Shown here in pieces: positions 23,329 through 34,433 of a stretch of DNA of 64,000 nt. Position 1 is the first letter of the stretch, and the number at the start of each line of letters is the position of its first letter. The DNA comes from Adenophora triphylla var. japonica (lineage: Eukaryota; Streptophyta; Magnoliopsida; Asterales; Campanulaceae). Below the pieces are notes generated by a model, which did no database searches, was not told the origin of the DNA, and worked only from the letters and a program-made list of their open reading frames with translations. The position numbers and the translations under genes were made by a program. The stretch is from the NCBI GenBank assembly GCA_022495995.1, contig JAFEMH010001470.1, forward strand, positions 404,897 to 468,896. Direction: 5' to 3'.

Positions 23329-23915
23329 TACTCCATCAATCTCATTTTCAAGCTTCATCTTTTGCCAAAATGGGTACTCCCTTCATCCCAAGAAAAGTGT
23401 CGCCATTTTAGGCTTGACACGCAAATTAAGAAAAAAAATGAAAAGAAAAAATATTGTGAGTGTAATTTGAAAAGAGGAGAGAGAATTAGTAGAGGAAATA
23501 ATAAATTTAAAAAGTGTTGTGAGTGTAATAGTATTTTAGGAGAGAAAATGAGTGGAGGGAATAGTGAGTGGGTGTAATAGAATATTAATAAAATATTTCC
23601 ATTTTAAGAAAGGTGACGCTTCAAACGGGACGCCATTTTGGGTAAAAAGTGACGGATTTCCTGGGACGGAGGGAGTATTTCGTTAAAAATTTCACCTTTC
23701 CTAAAATGACAAAAAAAAAACTACTATTTCACTCACTCATTCTCTTTCCTATTTCACTTTTATACTCACAACACTTTTCAAATTTACTATTCCCTCCATT
23801 CATTCTCTCTCCTATTTTACTTTTACATTTACTACATTTTCTCCACTTACCTTTTTTCTTAATTTGCATGATTTCTCAAAAGGATAAAGTATGAAATGGG
23901 GCGAAGGGAGCATTA
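23329..23915. mobile_element. Stowaway-like MITE, outer of a nested pair
   Basis: The left end TACTCCATCAATCTCATTTTC and the reverse complement of the right end (CTCCCTTCGCCCCATTTC) align. The body holds the CACTCATTCTC and ACTCACAACAC blocks common to this MITE group. A second MITE (23375-23677) sits inside it. The Copia target duplication overlaps its left TA, so the retrotransposon landed at the MITE edge. Confidence 0.7.
23375..23677. mobile_element. Stowaway-like MITE, inner of a nested pair
   Basis: The element starts TACTCCCTTCATCCCAAG and ends CTGGGACGGAGGGAGTA, with TA at both edges. Its inner termini (GTGTCGCC and TGACGGATT) are only weakly mirrored. The 71-codon open frame in it is incidental. 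Confidence 0.8.
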
Positions 23916-24227
23916 TTTAAAGCGAAATTTCTTAAATATCGAATTGAGATAATGTCAAAGTTTTACTTTCATTACAATTTTTAGGCATCAAAATTTAGAT
24001 TGTAATGATCATTGTTATATGTTAAGACATGAACATATTATTTGGGGTGAGCCTCCGGCCTCTATATATAGTGTTATCTCAATTTTAAAATAAATGCAAT
24101 TGATTTTGTCGTTGCTAAAAAAAAAGGAGGTTTTTTGTTGGTGTTATTAAAAAAATATCGGATCGAATCACAATCACCCACCCCTAGTTATTTTACCCTC
24201 GAGCTCAAAATTGAAAAAAAAAAAGCT

Positions 24228-24271
24228 CTAGAAAATGCATACGAAATCTTGAATTCGTATGCATTTTCTAG
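24228..24271. repeat. Perfect 18-bp stem hairpin
   Basis: CTAGAAAATGCATACGAA at 24228-24245 is the exact reverse complement of 24254-24271, with an eight-base loop. It could form a stable cruciform or RNA hairpin. I see no flanking duplication and no gene that it would terminate. Confidence 0.85.
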
Positions 24272-24464
24272 TGTCAATCGGTCAACCTAAGGGCCACTAA
24301 ATATTCACTTCCGTACAGTCAATCTATTTACTAACCAAATTCCCTCACCTGAATCACTAGCTTTCATCTCACATCTATTATTATGATTAGTGCCGCAGTG
24401 TCTGTTATACCTAATCCATATTTGGACCCTAAACTTCATGGTACAATTACAATGTACACATTTT

Positions 24465-24564
24465 TTTAAACGATGTTTATGCCAGATGGCGAGAAAAAGG
24501 ATCGAACCCTGACCCTCACAGAGAATGAGGCTTGACTTTATCACTGAGCCACTCTTTTGAGGAC
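24465..24564 (-). mobile_element. tRNA-derived SINE with 16-bp target duplication
   Basis: Read on the minus strand, this 100-base element has a TGGCTCAGTGAT A-box-like motif and GGTTCGATCC, an exact RNA polymerase III B box, and ends in an A run. It is bounded by the perfect direct repeat ACAATGTACACATTTT at 24449-24464 and 24565-24580. That size and the A tail fit target-primed insertion by LINE machinery. Three or more phases of open frame across it mean nothing. Confidence 0.85.
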
Positions 24565-24818
24565 ACAATGTACACATTTTAAAATCGATATTAACTTATT
24601 GTACACATTTTAGTTTTGGGACGGGTATGACTTATAGTATGTCACAATTTTCGAATTAGTGTAGCAGAATTCAATCAAACAGATAAACTTATTAGTGGAG
24701 TTGGAATAGCCAATTCCTAAAATAATCAATAATTTAGTACAATTAGTCCATGAGTTAGTAAACCAAGTTTTTCTCATACCTCATGTCACTCCACTATTTT
24801 CTTCAATTCAAATATTTC

Positions 24819-24826
24819 TATAAATG
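24819..24826 (+). promoter_or_regulatory. Probable TATA box of the CASP gene
   Basis: TATAAATG lies 84 bases before the CASP start codon, leaving room for a leader of about 50-60 bases. There is no other good TATA box nearby. No transcript data support it here. Confidence 0.5.
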
Positions 24827-24909
24827 CATGCTAGCTCCTCGTATCCATTCAACAATTTCCTCAACCAAATCAAGAAATAAGTAGAAAGTAATCCAAAAGA
24901 ACTGAGAAA

Positions 24910-25757
24910 ATGAAGGGAGAATCACTCGAATCGGGAAAAAATTCAAAGGTTCCATCCCCTCCCGGGATCAATCGAGGCCTTTCCATTCTAGACTTCATTC
25001 TCCGTATCATAGCAGTCGTTGGCACGTTAGGAAGTGCAGTTGCCATGGGAACAACTGATCAAACCCTCCCATTCTTCACTCAGTTCTTGCGTTTCAATGC
25101 TCAATACGACGATTTCCCCTCCTTCTCGTATGATGTCCCCACCCCACCCCCACACTATTTTTGCATACTCAATGTTCAATATTTTTAGTTAACTTTATAT
25201 TTTTCTATCAAACAGGCTGTTTGTGATCGTGAACTCTATAGTATGCGCGTACGTTGCACTGTCCATCCCACTCTCCATCTATCACATTATCAGAAGCAAA
25301 GCAAAAGGCACCCGAATCATCTTGATTATCTTTGATACCGTAAGTAAAATCATCTTCGTCATTCTATTTTCGCATTCTGCTTTTCACTAAACCCCACACA
25401 CTATCGGATCTCTTGTAGCACTAGATTAGTAAACTTGTGCATGCTCAACATTGTATATGTCCTTCTGTGGACCCCACACATAATGACATCTTTTCTAAAA
25501 TGTGATATCAAATGCTAACATTTTGAACCTATTATGTGAAGGTGATGCTGGGACTTCTTACTGCTGCAGCATCTGCAGCTGCAGCCATTGTCTATTTGGC
25601 ACATAAAGGAAATGCGTCCGCCAATTGGTTATCAGTTTGTCAACAATTTAACGACTTCTGTGAACGCGTCTCAGGATCTTTGATTGGATCGTATGCTGCA
25701 GTCCTCGTCTTCGTTCTTCTAATCTTTATGTCTGCCGTCGCACTATCAAGGCGCTAA
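24910..25757 (+). CDS. CASP: Casparian strip membrane protein (CASP family), 185 aa
   Basis: Three exons (24910-25127, 25216-25339, 25542-25757) join in phase with GT-AG introns to give 185 residues, the normal CASP length. CASPs are four-helix plasma-membrane proteins that form a scaffold for lignin polymerisation at the endodermal Casparian strip. The first extracellular loop carries [14 protein letters not shown], the signature separating true CASPs from wider CASP-like proteins. The second loop carries [19 protein letters not shown], with the conserved cysteine pair. Helices begin at [10 protein letters not shown] (about 27), [12 protein letters not shown] (about 73), [14 protein letters not shown] and [17 protein letters not shown]. 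The protein ends in SRR, as in other CASPs. Root endodermis expression is expected from the family, not shown by the sequence. Confidence 0.95.
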
Positions 25758-26042
25758 AAATAAAATCCATGTCATTTCATGCCTATGTTTTAAGCTTTGG
25801 TTTCATACTTGATTTGTGATTGTAACTTTATGAGTGCTTTTAATTTTCATCTACTCTGTATTTACTTGTATCTTTTACAAACTTCGACAAGGGTATAAAT
25901 GTAAAATACCAAATCGTCGCGTTTTTATCATTTTTCAAGCTCAATATTTATACAGTACAATCATGTAAAACATTCCCAGTGTTATGACACTGCTATACAT
26001 AACCAAGATCTTCATCTCCTATCAATAATTGATAAGTTTTAA

Positions 26043-26164
26043 GCTAGCAGTAACACGAGCTCATCAGACATCAATGTCGTCTCCCAGTACGAATACGATT
26101 CATAGCAATAACACGAGCTCATCAATTGACTTCAATGTCTTCTCGTAGTATAAATACGATTCAT
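26043..26164. repeat. Tandem duplication of the PNSL last-exon end
   Basis: Two copies of about 58-62 bases lie head to tail at 26045-26102 and 26103-26164, each running from TAGCA-TAACACGAGCTCATCA to TACGATTCA. The downstream copy has several changes and a short deletion. On the minus strand the junction turns the expected TAT-GAA (Tyr-Glu) into CTA-TGA, making the current stop. The second copy still reads LVLLLA then stop in the right relative frame, which is probably the ancestral C-terminus. Confidence 0.88.
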
Positions 26165-26815
26165 ATATCTTTGGCGTACGAACATAATTATCAAGCTGTA
26201 ACAAGAGGAATCACGTGTCAATCTAACGTTAAAATGCAATATTTTGTTACCAATAATGCAGATTTATTAAAATAAAAAGTGCGGTAAACAATAGGTTAAA
26301 ATGATTTAAATGTGACATACCTCGGACAAGTTATCGACCAATTCATTGGCAGTTTTAACGTACGACTTTTTCCTTCCTTCTGGAATTGTTGACATGGCAT
26401 TGGTCATGTCCTTAGAAAGATAGGCCATTTTTAGCCTAACGTAGAACAAAACATACCTCCAAGACTTGGTTTCTAGCATGTTCCTAATACTATGTAGACC
26501 TTCTGCCGTCTGCCGGATTCTTGCAGCGGCATCTTCCGGCGATAAATCCGGTTGGAAAAACCGTTCGAGTAAAAATGACCTTGTGCCCCACTTTTGGGAT
26601 TCGGCTAGGACTAGTGGTGTGACATTCAGTACTCCTAGTAACGATATTGATGTGGTGGTTAAAAGTGTTGTCACGATATTCCGGCGGGTGGGTTGGGTTT
26701 CTTCGCCGGAGAATGTGGCTCGGATTATGGATGGTGGGCGGCGGTGGCGGTTGTGGTGGTGGGAGGTGGTGAGTTTGGGTTGACATAGGGTTGTGGGGTT
26801 TGTAAGTGTGACCAT
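26100..26815 (-). CDS. PNSL2: PsbQ-like lumenal NDH subunit (PNSL2/PQL type), 196 aa
   Basis: Two exons (26815-26321 and 26195-26100) join in phase 0 to give 196 residues. The protein belongs to the PsbQ-like family, whose members sit in the lumenal subcomplex of the chloroplast NDH complex and support cyclic electron flow round photosystem I. A basic, serine/threonine-rich transit region is followed by a twin-arginine lumen signal (TRRNIVTTLL, hydrophobic core, cleavage near LVLA). The mature four-helix part contains SPEDAAARIRQTAEGL, SWRYVLFYVRLKMAYLS and YVRTPKIYESYLYYEKTLKS. The stop codon lies exactly at the junction of a 60-base tandem duplication of the last exon, so the protein is probably one residue shorter than the ancestral form. 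Choice of PNSL2 over other PNSL members is from memory and less certain than the family. Confidence 0.88.
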
Positions 26816-27131
26816 GGTGTAGGTTATATGAGGAAATGAGGAAATGACAATTTAGTGAGGTTTGGGGAAGGGAGCTTAATGGAGGGGAAGTATTCGGGCA
26901 GGCTTTTAAGCTGCCCTTGTGCTGCCCGGTAATCTAACATGGACCTTTGATTTTTGTGACATGGAATTCATTATCTTCTTGTGAGAGAAAAACTTAGGTT
27001 GGGTTGGGCTCTTGCTCAAAATGAACTCGGGTCAAAATGGGCTCGTTAGTCGAAGACAAAGTGGGCCAATGATAAGCCCATTTCTTACGGGCTAGTCTCT
27101 ACAATTGTGGGCCTATGGTTAAACTATTTAG

Positions 27132-27260
27132 TGGAGGTGGCCAAATCAGCCCCAAGCCCGCCCGTCGAAAGGCTGTGCGTGCAGCCCCGTGGGCTCGGAT
27201 CATGTGTATGTTTTGTTTGTTTGGGCCTAAGGTTGGCCCATAGACCGTTAAACCCAAGGT
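27132..27260 (+). mobile_element. Truncated hAT terminus, same family as 3113-15889
   Basis: TGGAGGTGGCCAAAT followed by AAGCCCGCCCG and GGGCTCGG matches the left terminus of the hAT element at 3113 in its first 14 bases and in its subterminal style. No partner end or target duplication is visible, so only a fragment remains. Confidence 0.55.
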
Positions 27261-27420
27261 TCTAAAAAGCGCTAGGCGAATGCTAGGCGGCGGAGCCGGG
27301 TCTGACGCCTAGGCGGAGACTAGTCGGGGATTATTCGGGACCTAGGCGAGACTTAAAACTAGGCGTTGGAGAGGTCAGCGCGGGCGCGCCAGCGCCCAGC
27401 GGTCTTTTAACACCGTTAAA
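27258..27420. mobile_element. TAGGCG-rich transposon remnant
   Basis: GGTTCTAAAAAGCGCTAGGCG opens a GC-rich stretch with six or so CTAGGCG-type motifs in both orientations. Such CTAGGCG blocks recur as termini of plant DNA transposons. I could not define both ends or a superfamily. Confidence 0.4.
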
Positions 27421-27689
27421 CTCATCCATCAACCCACACTTTTTAAGAAATAAAGCACAAAATGACAAAAATGCCCTTGGAATAGGCTTTTCTGGACTAT
27501 TACATGAGCATTTTCGTAATTCAGAAATTGAATAAAAAGAATTGGATTCTGGTAACGGATCGGTCAAGACCCGAAGCCCGCCGGATGGACCGAGCATGCC
27601 TCCTGGCCAGGACAAGCTTAAAACCTGGGAGGCACGCCTCAAACGGGCAAGACTGGGCCTACTGGGCATACCCGCTGATGGCATCTCAA

Positions 27690-29090
27690 CTCTTTAGTCT
27701 TTTTCAACACTCTTTACTCTTGTTTGAACCCAATAGGAAAAAACAATCATAAAAATAGCAAACGATTCCTTTTTAATACAAGAAAATTTATGAAACCAGG
27801 AGAAAATATCCTGAACACCCTTTTTTTTTTAATTTAATAAATGTATTGAATAGTCCATAAACCTGAATGGAGATTGATTATGATAAGTGTAGTTTACCAA
27901 AAGAAAGAGCTTTAGATCTAGTGATATTTGATGTTTCCGTAAACGTAAAGACTTTCTTATAGGAAAGACTTGAGTTCAAAATCCACAAGTCTTATAAAGA
28001 TAAATTGTATTTCTGCTTTAAACATATGCTAACCTATTTATTAATCAATTAATGTAGTATAAGTGATATTTTATCTATCATTAAAAAAAAAAATACCAAA
28101 CGATTCATTTTCTAGACTTGAAAGACAAATGATTTATAATAAAAGTTAACAGATTGCTATGCCATCCCATTTTTAATTTTTGTTAAAGACAAATGTGAGC
28201 TCGATTTGGAGATGCCGGAACGATTATTTTTATTTACTAACCACATCAAAGAGGAGAGATCCTTAATTTGAATTTGTTCAAAAAATATTCATACTATCAG
28301 TCCGCACCTTTTATATTTTATATCGGGCCCAAAACTCGATCTGGTAAAAATGACAACTATGACGTGGTATATTCAATACCACGGGCACCTATACCGATAG
28401 AGTAAAGACCGCGATCATAAGAACCGCCAACAAAATGACCGCGTCAACCATGATCGTGATATCCAAAAACGCATCAACTATGTTGACCGCGATATAATGC
28501 TAGATTCCCGGTTATTCTACTAGACTCCCCGTTAAAGTCAAAGCTATTGAGACAAATGTCTGTACCTACACTGACATCAAGAGCCGACTTATCCCCATCA
28601 CATTAAATGGTGTCTACAATGCGCGTAAGGCGCCGCACCAACTAGCTCATGTTTCCTCTGTCCTTATCCAATCAAATACGTTCCTCTGCAGTAAATCTTA
28701 CTTTATTATACGAGTTCACCAGACGCGGACACGTGTCAAAGATCAAAAGACAAAAATATCATATAGGGCTGATATCATCAATAACACTCTCTTACTATAT
28801 ATATCAACCATTGTCCCCATGGATAAGGTAAGTAGAAAAATAACCATTGTAAGCCACATTATCTAAACCCTAGCACACAACTCACTAATACATTTCAAGT
28901 CTTACTATCAGTTATAAATCCTCAGAGATCTTACTATCACGCCCAAGAGTCTGAGTTGGATTAAACTACGACTTGATCTCTAACGGTGATTCTTATATTT
29001 GTTGTGTTATAGGTACGATTTTCACATACAAGCTATATATCCTATACAGTGAGACCCCGACCGAAAGTCGTGGCGTCATCATAACCAAAT
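27690..29090. other. Intergenic, possible old LTR sequence
   Basis: No gene is supported. A GACCGCG-rich segment (28330-28520) and a promoter-like stretch with TATATATCAACC near 28797 followed by CACTAATACATTTC would suit an LTR of an old retroelement, but no second copy or primer site is recognised. A weak tRNA-like pair (GATCTAGTGAT and GAGTTCAAAATCC, 27913-27985) may be a decayed SINE. Confidence 0.35.
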
Positions 29091-29094
29091 CAAG

Positions 29095-29935
29095 AATTAG
29101 GGGCGTAGGGTTCAAATCGCGTTTTGAGACCAATCGAAACAAATCATACAGTTTGGTTCTGTTTTCAAGTATGAATGGTTCGGTTCGGTATCAAAAATTA
29201 GCAAACAACATTATTCGGTTTGATTTGTGGTCTGACCCTCCTATACCAAATCAAATCAAATCGCGGTTGGAGACCATAAGACCGAACCACCAAAACGAAC
29301 CATCAAACCAAACCACAAATCAACAGATCGAAACACTAGACTAAACCACCATATCGCATACATTAACTTCATGTATTTGTATATTGATTAATATTTATCG
29401 TTAGATCAATACAACAATTTACATTACATAGACTAATTATAACTCTCGTTTTGTATTTTATTCAATATTAATTTTATCTTTGTTTTCTTCATTATGACAC
29501 ATAAATAACCATGTTTTCTCATGGTCGATATTTTATAGTGTGTTTTTTTCATTCGTCTCTCTTTTACTCTATTATCTCATTTCCTCCAACTTTCATCTTA
29601 AACACGCACGTCTCTCGCTCTTTCTGCGTGATTACGAAAAATTTAAAACAAATCTAATAATGAGTTGCTATCTGAATCATGGTATGAACCGTATTCTAAA
29701 ACATGTTTTGAACCACGATCTGTATTGCGGTATGAACCACGGTTTAGACCGCGATTTGAACCACAGAACAGCGATTTGAATCAAATCGAACCAAATCAAA
29801 CCATAGCAGTTTGGTTTAGTTCAGTTTGAATTTTTCATGATTAAATTCGATTTGATCAGAATTTTTTTTCAAATCAATAACTTGTCGTTTGGTTTGTAAA
29901 TTGGTTTAAATCGAACTTTAACCATTTACACCGAG
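29095..29935. mobile_element. Possible non-autonomous hAT-like element
   Basis: Both ends of this stretch are crowded with AACCAAATC, GAACCA and GGTTTGG motifs in opposite orientations, separated by an AT-rich middle. That layout resembles hAT derivatives with subterminal repeats. The ends AGGGGCGTAGGGTTCAAAT and, reversed, CGGTGTAAATGGTTAAAGT are only roughly similar, and no 8-bp duplication was found. Confidence 0.4.
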
Positions 29936-30239
29936 AAGAGTGATTGAAATAAGAAAGGAAATAGAAAAGCAATTGTACAATGACTCTTTTACCCTTGAGC
30001 TGCCGTCTCATACAGTTCGCCAACGCCGAAAGCAACTCTTTACGAACCCTTTTATTCAAACCTTTGCATTTTGATGAATTTCAACCTCTCAATCCTTTCT
30101 CTTTTCCTCCCCCAATCTCAAGCACCCATCTTAATAGTTACTACATATCATCTCTTTCTTGATTTTCAATTTTTTTTTTTTTAATTTCTTACGAACAATT
30201 TGATTTTATTATTCATAAATAAATTCTTGAATTTCTGCA

Positions 30240-31625
30240 ATGGCAAAACCCGACCTTTTTGATCTTGAAAAACATTTTTCTTTCTATGGAGCATACCATA
30301 GCAACCCAATCAATGTAGCCATACATATGCTCTTTGTTTGGCCAATCTTTTTCTCTGCGATTTTTCTCCTCAACTACACTCCATCTCTATTCAATCTTCC
30401 CCATATCCAGTTTTCCTTATTCGGGATTAATATTACCCTGATTTTGAATATTGGATTCTTGGTTACGTTAATCTATTCTGTATTTTATCTATGCTTTGAT
30501 TGGAAAGCTGGTTCCTTGGCTGCCTTTCTTTGTTTTCTGTCTTGGATTGCTAGCAGCTATTTTGCCACTCAAATCGAGTTTTCGCTGGCCTGGATGGTAA
30601 CATTTTGATTGTGTTCTTGCTCATTTAAGTATTTCGTGATTTGGGTTTTTCTTAATTACTGAAATGAATGATTTCTTGAGCTAGTTTTATGGTATACCTA
30701 ATGAAAACTATGGATTGCTTAGGGAAAAAAAAAAAAAAATCTTTTGTAGATGTAACTGGAAGTTATCAGGTTGACATATTCATTGTTCTGGTGATATAGA
30801 TTAATCAAAATTAGGCTTTCGTATGTAATAAATTCTGTTCTACTTCCCCCGTGCCATAACCAACGTGCTTTCCTTTTTGATCCGTCCAGAAAATTAATGT
30901 CGCTTTTCTAAATGTGTAAAAAGTCTTTGTACAATTTACTTTGGTACAAGCCAGTTTGACAAGTCAAACTACAACACTTGATATTATGTGATGGAGTGGA
31001 GGGGATAGTTGAGTTGATTTATGATCAATTTATGTTCCACAAAGATTTTTTTTATTTTTTTTGTTTCCTGTGTTACTATTAGAATGCAGCTTCATCTGCA
31101 ATTTTAGTGTAGTTTCATGTTTGTTTCTTTGAGGTAAAAAAACATTAATGTAGTTAAGGTTTTAATGTTTCCCTCTCTTTGCATGTGACAATTTGTTTCA
31201 GGTTGTTCTGGTAGTTCAGCTAGTTTGTTGGACTGGACAGTTTATCGGCCATGGCGTATTTGAGGTATAATTAATTTCAATAACTCAAAAATCACACATA
31301 ATCATGCTCTCGAGCCACAAATCCCTTTAATAAAATCAAAATCTGCAGAGACGTGCACCAGCGCTTTTGGATAACCTATTGCAGGCCTTCTTAATGGCTC
31401 CCTTCTTTGTTTTGCTAGAGGTAATTAAATCACTAAAAATTTCATGATTTAATGGAAGTTCTTGACATAAAAAAGCTTAAAATTGCATTCCCCACTTTTT
31501 TCCTTCAGGCACTTCAGATCCTTTTTGGTTATGAGCCCTACCCCGGATTTCAAGTCCGAGTTACAGAAAAAATAGAGGCTGAAATCAAGGAATGGCAAGA
31601 GAAGAAGGAAAAGTTAATTTCTTAG
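30240..31625 (+). CDS. Mpo1-like (DUF962) membrane dioxygenase, 202 aa
   Basis: Four exons (30240-30596, 31202-31264, 31349-31420, 31509-31625) each contain whole codons and join with GT-AG introns to give 202 residues, the usual size of this family. The yeast relative Mpo1 is an iron-dependent ER membrane enzyme that oxidises 2-hydroxy fatty acids in phytosphingosine breakdown. The conserved histidine motifs are present: LEKHFSFYGAYHSNPINVAIH at residues about 9-29 and TGQFIGHGVFERRAPALLDN across exons 2 and 3. At least four hydrophobic helices follow (FVWPIFFSAIFLL, ITLILNIGFLVTLIY, LAAFLCFLSWIAS, AFLMAPFFVLLEAL). The tail EAEIKEWQEKKEKLIS is charged and cytosolic-looking. Substrate in plants is inferred from the yeast enzyme. 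Confidence 0.92.
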
Positions 31626-31710
31626 TCTAAATATACATTAGTAAACCCTAAACATAGATATACGCCGTATTAATAACACTGGATATTGTAATAAACCCTT
31701 GTGGAGTTCT

Positions 31711-33831
31711 TTAAGGACGGACCGAAACTGAAACTTTTAATCCATTTGCCATTGACAGAATAGTCATCATCCTGTACTTAACCAAATGCCCGGGAACCAA
31801 TTCAAACTTGAAAAATCTAAATAAAATCGCAAGTGCCATCTTCATTTGTAGGTATGCTGAGTCTTTCCCCAGGCATATTCTTGGACCGGCCTGCATATAT
31901 ATATGACAATTTAGTTACTAACATGCTGCATGCATATTCAACAATGCCGTGGTTTTTTTTTTGTGTGTGTGTGTATGTGTGTGTAAGGGTACCTGAAATG
32001 CAGTGAATTTGAAAGGAGACGCGTTTTGAAAGAAACCATCTTTAAGCCATCTCTCAGGCTTGAATGAAGCGGCATCAGGACCCCAGTTGTACTCCAATCT
32101 TCCCATCGAGTAAGGTACATATGTCACCATTCCTCCCGCTTTTACCCTTGTCCCGTCAGGCAAAATATCATCCTTCAATATGCCCTTCGGGTCCTAAACA
32201 TTTCAAAAAAAAAATAAAATGCATAGTTATTGAAATCTTCAAAGAATTTATGAACTTTTTTGCTTTATTATGAGAAAGTTATTACTTACCTGAGGAACAG
32301 CAGGGTAGAGTCGAAGAGTTTCTGTGATCACAGAATGCAAGTAATACAATTTCCCTAAAGAATCATAATCTAGGAGCCCTGCAAATTGTTCTGCTCTTTG
32401 GTTGAAAGATTCAGGATCCTCTGGCTCATATGATTTCAATGATACATTTTCTTCTTTAGCGCGTTCTTCCTCTAATGCTGTAAGTTCGTGATACAGCTTC
32501 TCAGCCACATGATCGTGTGTCATGATCATATAAATGGCCCATGATAGTGTTGTAGCAGTAGTGTCTCGGCCAGCAATCACAAAGTTAAGTACAACATCTC
32601 TTAGACTCTTGTCAGTAATATTGTTTTCCGGCTCTTTTCCTAACTCAATAAATCTCGACAATAAATCATGCTTCACCTGATCAAAAAATTCATCAAAACG
32701 AGCCAAAATATTTTTTTTAAGGATGTTCTTAAGAATGTTTTACCTTGTCAGTTCTAGGAAGTTCTTCAACTTGTTCTATCTCGGCCTTCCTTTTCCAAAT
32801 GACTGAATACGTAAAATCATCGATAGCTTTGATACTCTGGTCAAGAACAGCTTCAGACCCCACATTAAGAAACTTCTTTAATTTCCATAGAGGGTCGATG
32901 AATCGAAGCGTAACAATTATGTTTGCTGTATCAAATGCTAGGGCAAATTTATTTTCCGGTAAATGAGGATCCAATGTTCCTATTTCAACTCCAAATCCCA
33001 CCTTACATATCGAATCCAAAGTCATTCTCATCAAAAGTTCCTGAAAACACAGAAAATTTGTCAAAATCTGGGAAAGTTAAGCTAAAAACACACAGTAGTC
33101 AGAGTGTGAAACTCACCTGCATGTCTACTTGTTTACGTTGCGAAGAAGCTTGGCTTAGAATAGCAGAGAGCTTAAGGCTATATTCTCTAAAAACAACAGT
33201 GCTGAAATCGCGCAAATTCTTGGAAGCAAACTCAAAGCTTGCTGTTTTCCTCTGTTTCCTCCAGTTCTCGCCATCCGAATTAAAAATTCCATCTCCAAGT
33301 AAAACCTCCATATATGAATGATATACTTCACCCTTCAAATACCCACAAAAAAGATTCAATCTTTCGAAATGTAAACAAAAAAAATCAGTACTTTATGCAA
33401 TAAATTAGGTACCTTAGCTCCCTTCACATACCCACAAAAAAGAGATTCAATCTTTTGACATGTAAGCGAAAAAGATCAGTACTTTACACAACAAAATTAG
33501 GTACCTTAGGGTAGTTAGCGAAATTTGTTCTGAGAACATGTTCTACGTTTTCAGGATCAGCAATGTAGGTGTAAGTAGTGAATGGCATTGGGACGACGAC
33601 AGTTCTTGACTCGGTTAGGTAATTGACTAGCCAATCATGCATATGATCGAAGTTCATGAGTTGTTCGATTGCTGCACCGACTAATGGCCATGTTTTCGGG
33701 CCTTTCTTGTTTCTTTGGTTCCATCTATGGAGGAAAATCCATGAAAAAATTGAGCAAGAAATGATCAAGAATATAAAAGTGTGTTCATCTTGTGAATTTT
33801 GAACTGGTAAATGGTTTTTTTCAATCTCCAT
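31711..33831 (-). CDS. Cytochrome P450, CYP704C-type, 535 aa
   Basis: Six exons (33831-33505, 33332-33117, 33040-32744, 32676-32290, 32193-31993, 31890-31711) all join in phase 0 and give 535 residues. An N-terminal helix (FIFLIISCSIFSWIFL) anchors it in the ER and is followed by the hinge GPKTWPLVGAA. The catalytic landmarks are complete: the I-helix AGRDTTATTLSW, the K-helix ETLRL, FKPERW and the haem-ligand loop AFQAGPRICLGK with its cysteine. The sequence reads as clan 86, subfamily CYP704C; CYP704 relatives omega-hydroxylate fatty acids, for example in sporopollenin supply, but the substrate of CYP704C is not established. Intron 1 consists of two tandem copies of about 90 bases including both splice sites, which is unusual. 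Confidence 0.94.
33331..33510. repeat. Tandem duplication filling P450 intron 1
   Basis: The intron of 172 bases is two head-to-tail copies (about 33331-33417 and 33422-33510), each running from CCCTTCA-ATACCCACAAAAAAG to AATTAGGTACCTTA. Each copy carries its own acceptor and donor. On the minus strand the sequence between the inner acceptor and inner donor is GGAGCTAAG (33421-33413), a possible nine-base in-frame microexon. Confidence 0.88.
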
Positions 33832-34079
33832 TGAGGTTTGGGAGATTGAAATGAAGTGTTTGTAAAGGTTGTTCTTATAAGGAGATAAAGGGTAGAAAGG
33901 AAAGTGGTTGAAATATGGTTTGCTAAGGAGCTATTTATTTAATTTAATTTAATTTAATGTTTGTTCAACTATCTTTGTATGCTGTGGTTTAAAACAAGAT
34001 TTCACATTCTTGGCGCCTTTAACCTAATTTACTACTAAACCAATATTTTCCTAAGCAATATCTGCATTAGGGAAAAACA

Positions 34080-34347
34080 TACTCCCTCCGTCCCGGCCGA
34101 CTTAGGACTTTTTGCCATTTTGGGCGTCCCACCCGACTTAGGACGGCCCAAAATGGAAACCTTAAATCACTATTCTCTCCACTCATTCTCTCTCCTACAT
34201 TATTTTAATACTCACAACACCATTATAATTTACTATTCCCTCCACTCATTCTCTCTCCTATTTTTAAATTACACTCACAACATTTACCTTTTCCTTAATC
34301 CCCGTGCCATTTCAAAAAATCCTAAGTCGGCCGGGACGGAGGGAGTA
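34080..34347. mobile_element. Stowaway-like MITE
   Basis: TA-bounded element with matching ends CTCCCTCCGTCCCGGCCGAC, continuing to ACTTAGGA on both arms, about 27 bases of nearly perfect inverted repeat. The body holds CACTCATTCTCTCTCCTA and ACTCACAACA. The 76-codon open frame is incidental. Confidence 0.92.
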
Positions 34348-34433
34348 TAAACATTTTTCTCCCTCCCTGCAATGAGAAAAAAAAAAAAAAAAAAAAGAAA
34401 AGCATGTCTTCCTTTTTAATTTGTCTTAAAAAA

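Noticed and set aside
26466..26786. Overlapping frames of about 100 codons in both orientations
   Set aside because: They are alternative frames of PNSL exon 1; the minus-strand frame from 26815 has the transit peptide and the PsbQ-like fold.
27331..27684. 117-codon minus-strand frame
   Set aside because: It overlaps the TAGGCG-rich transposon remnant and shows no recognised domain.
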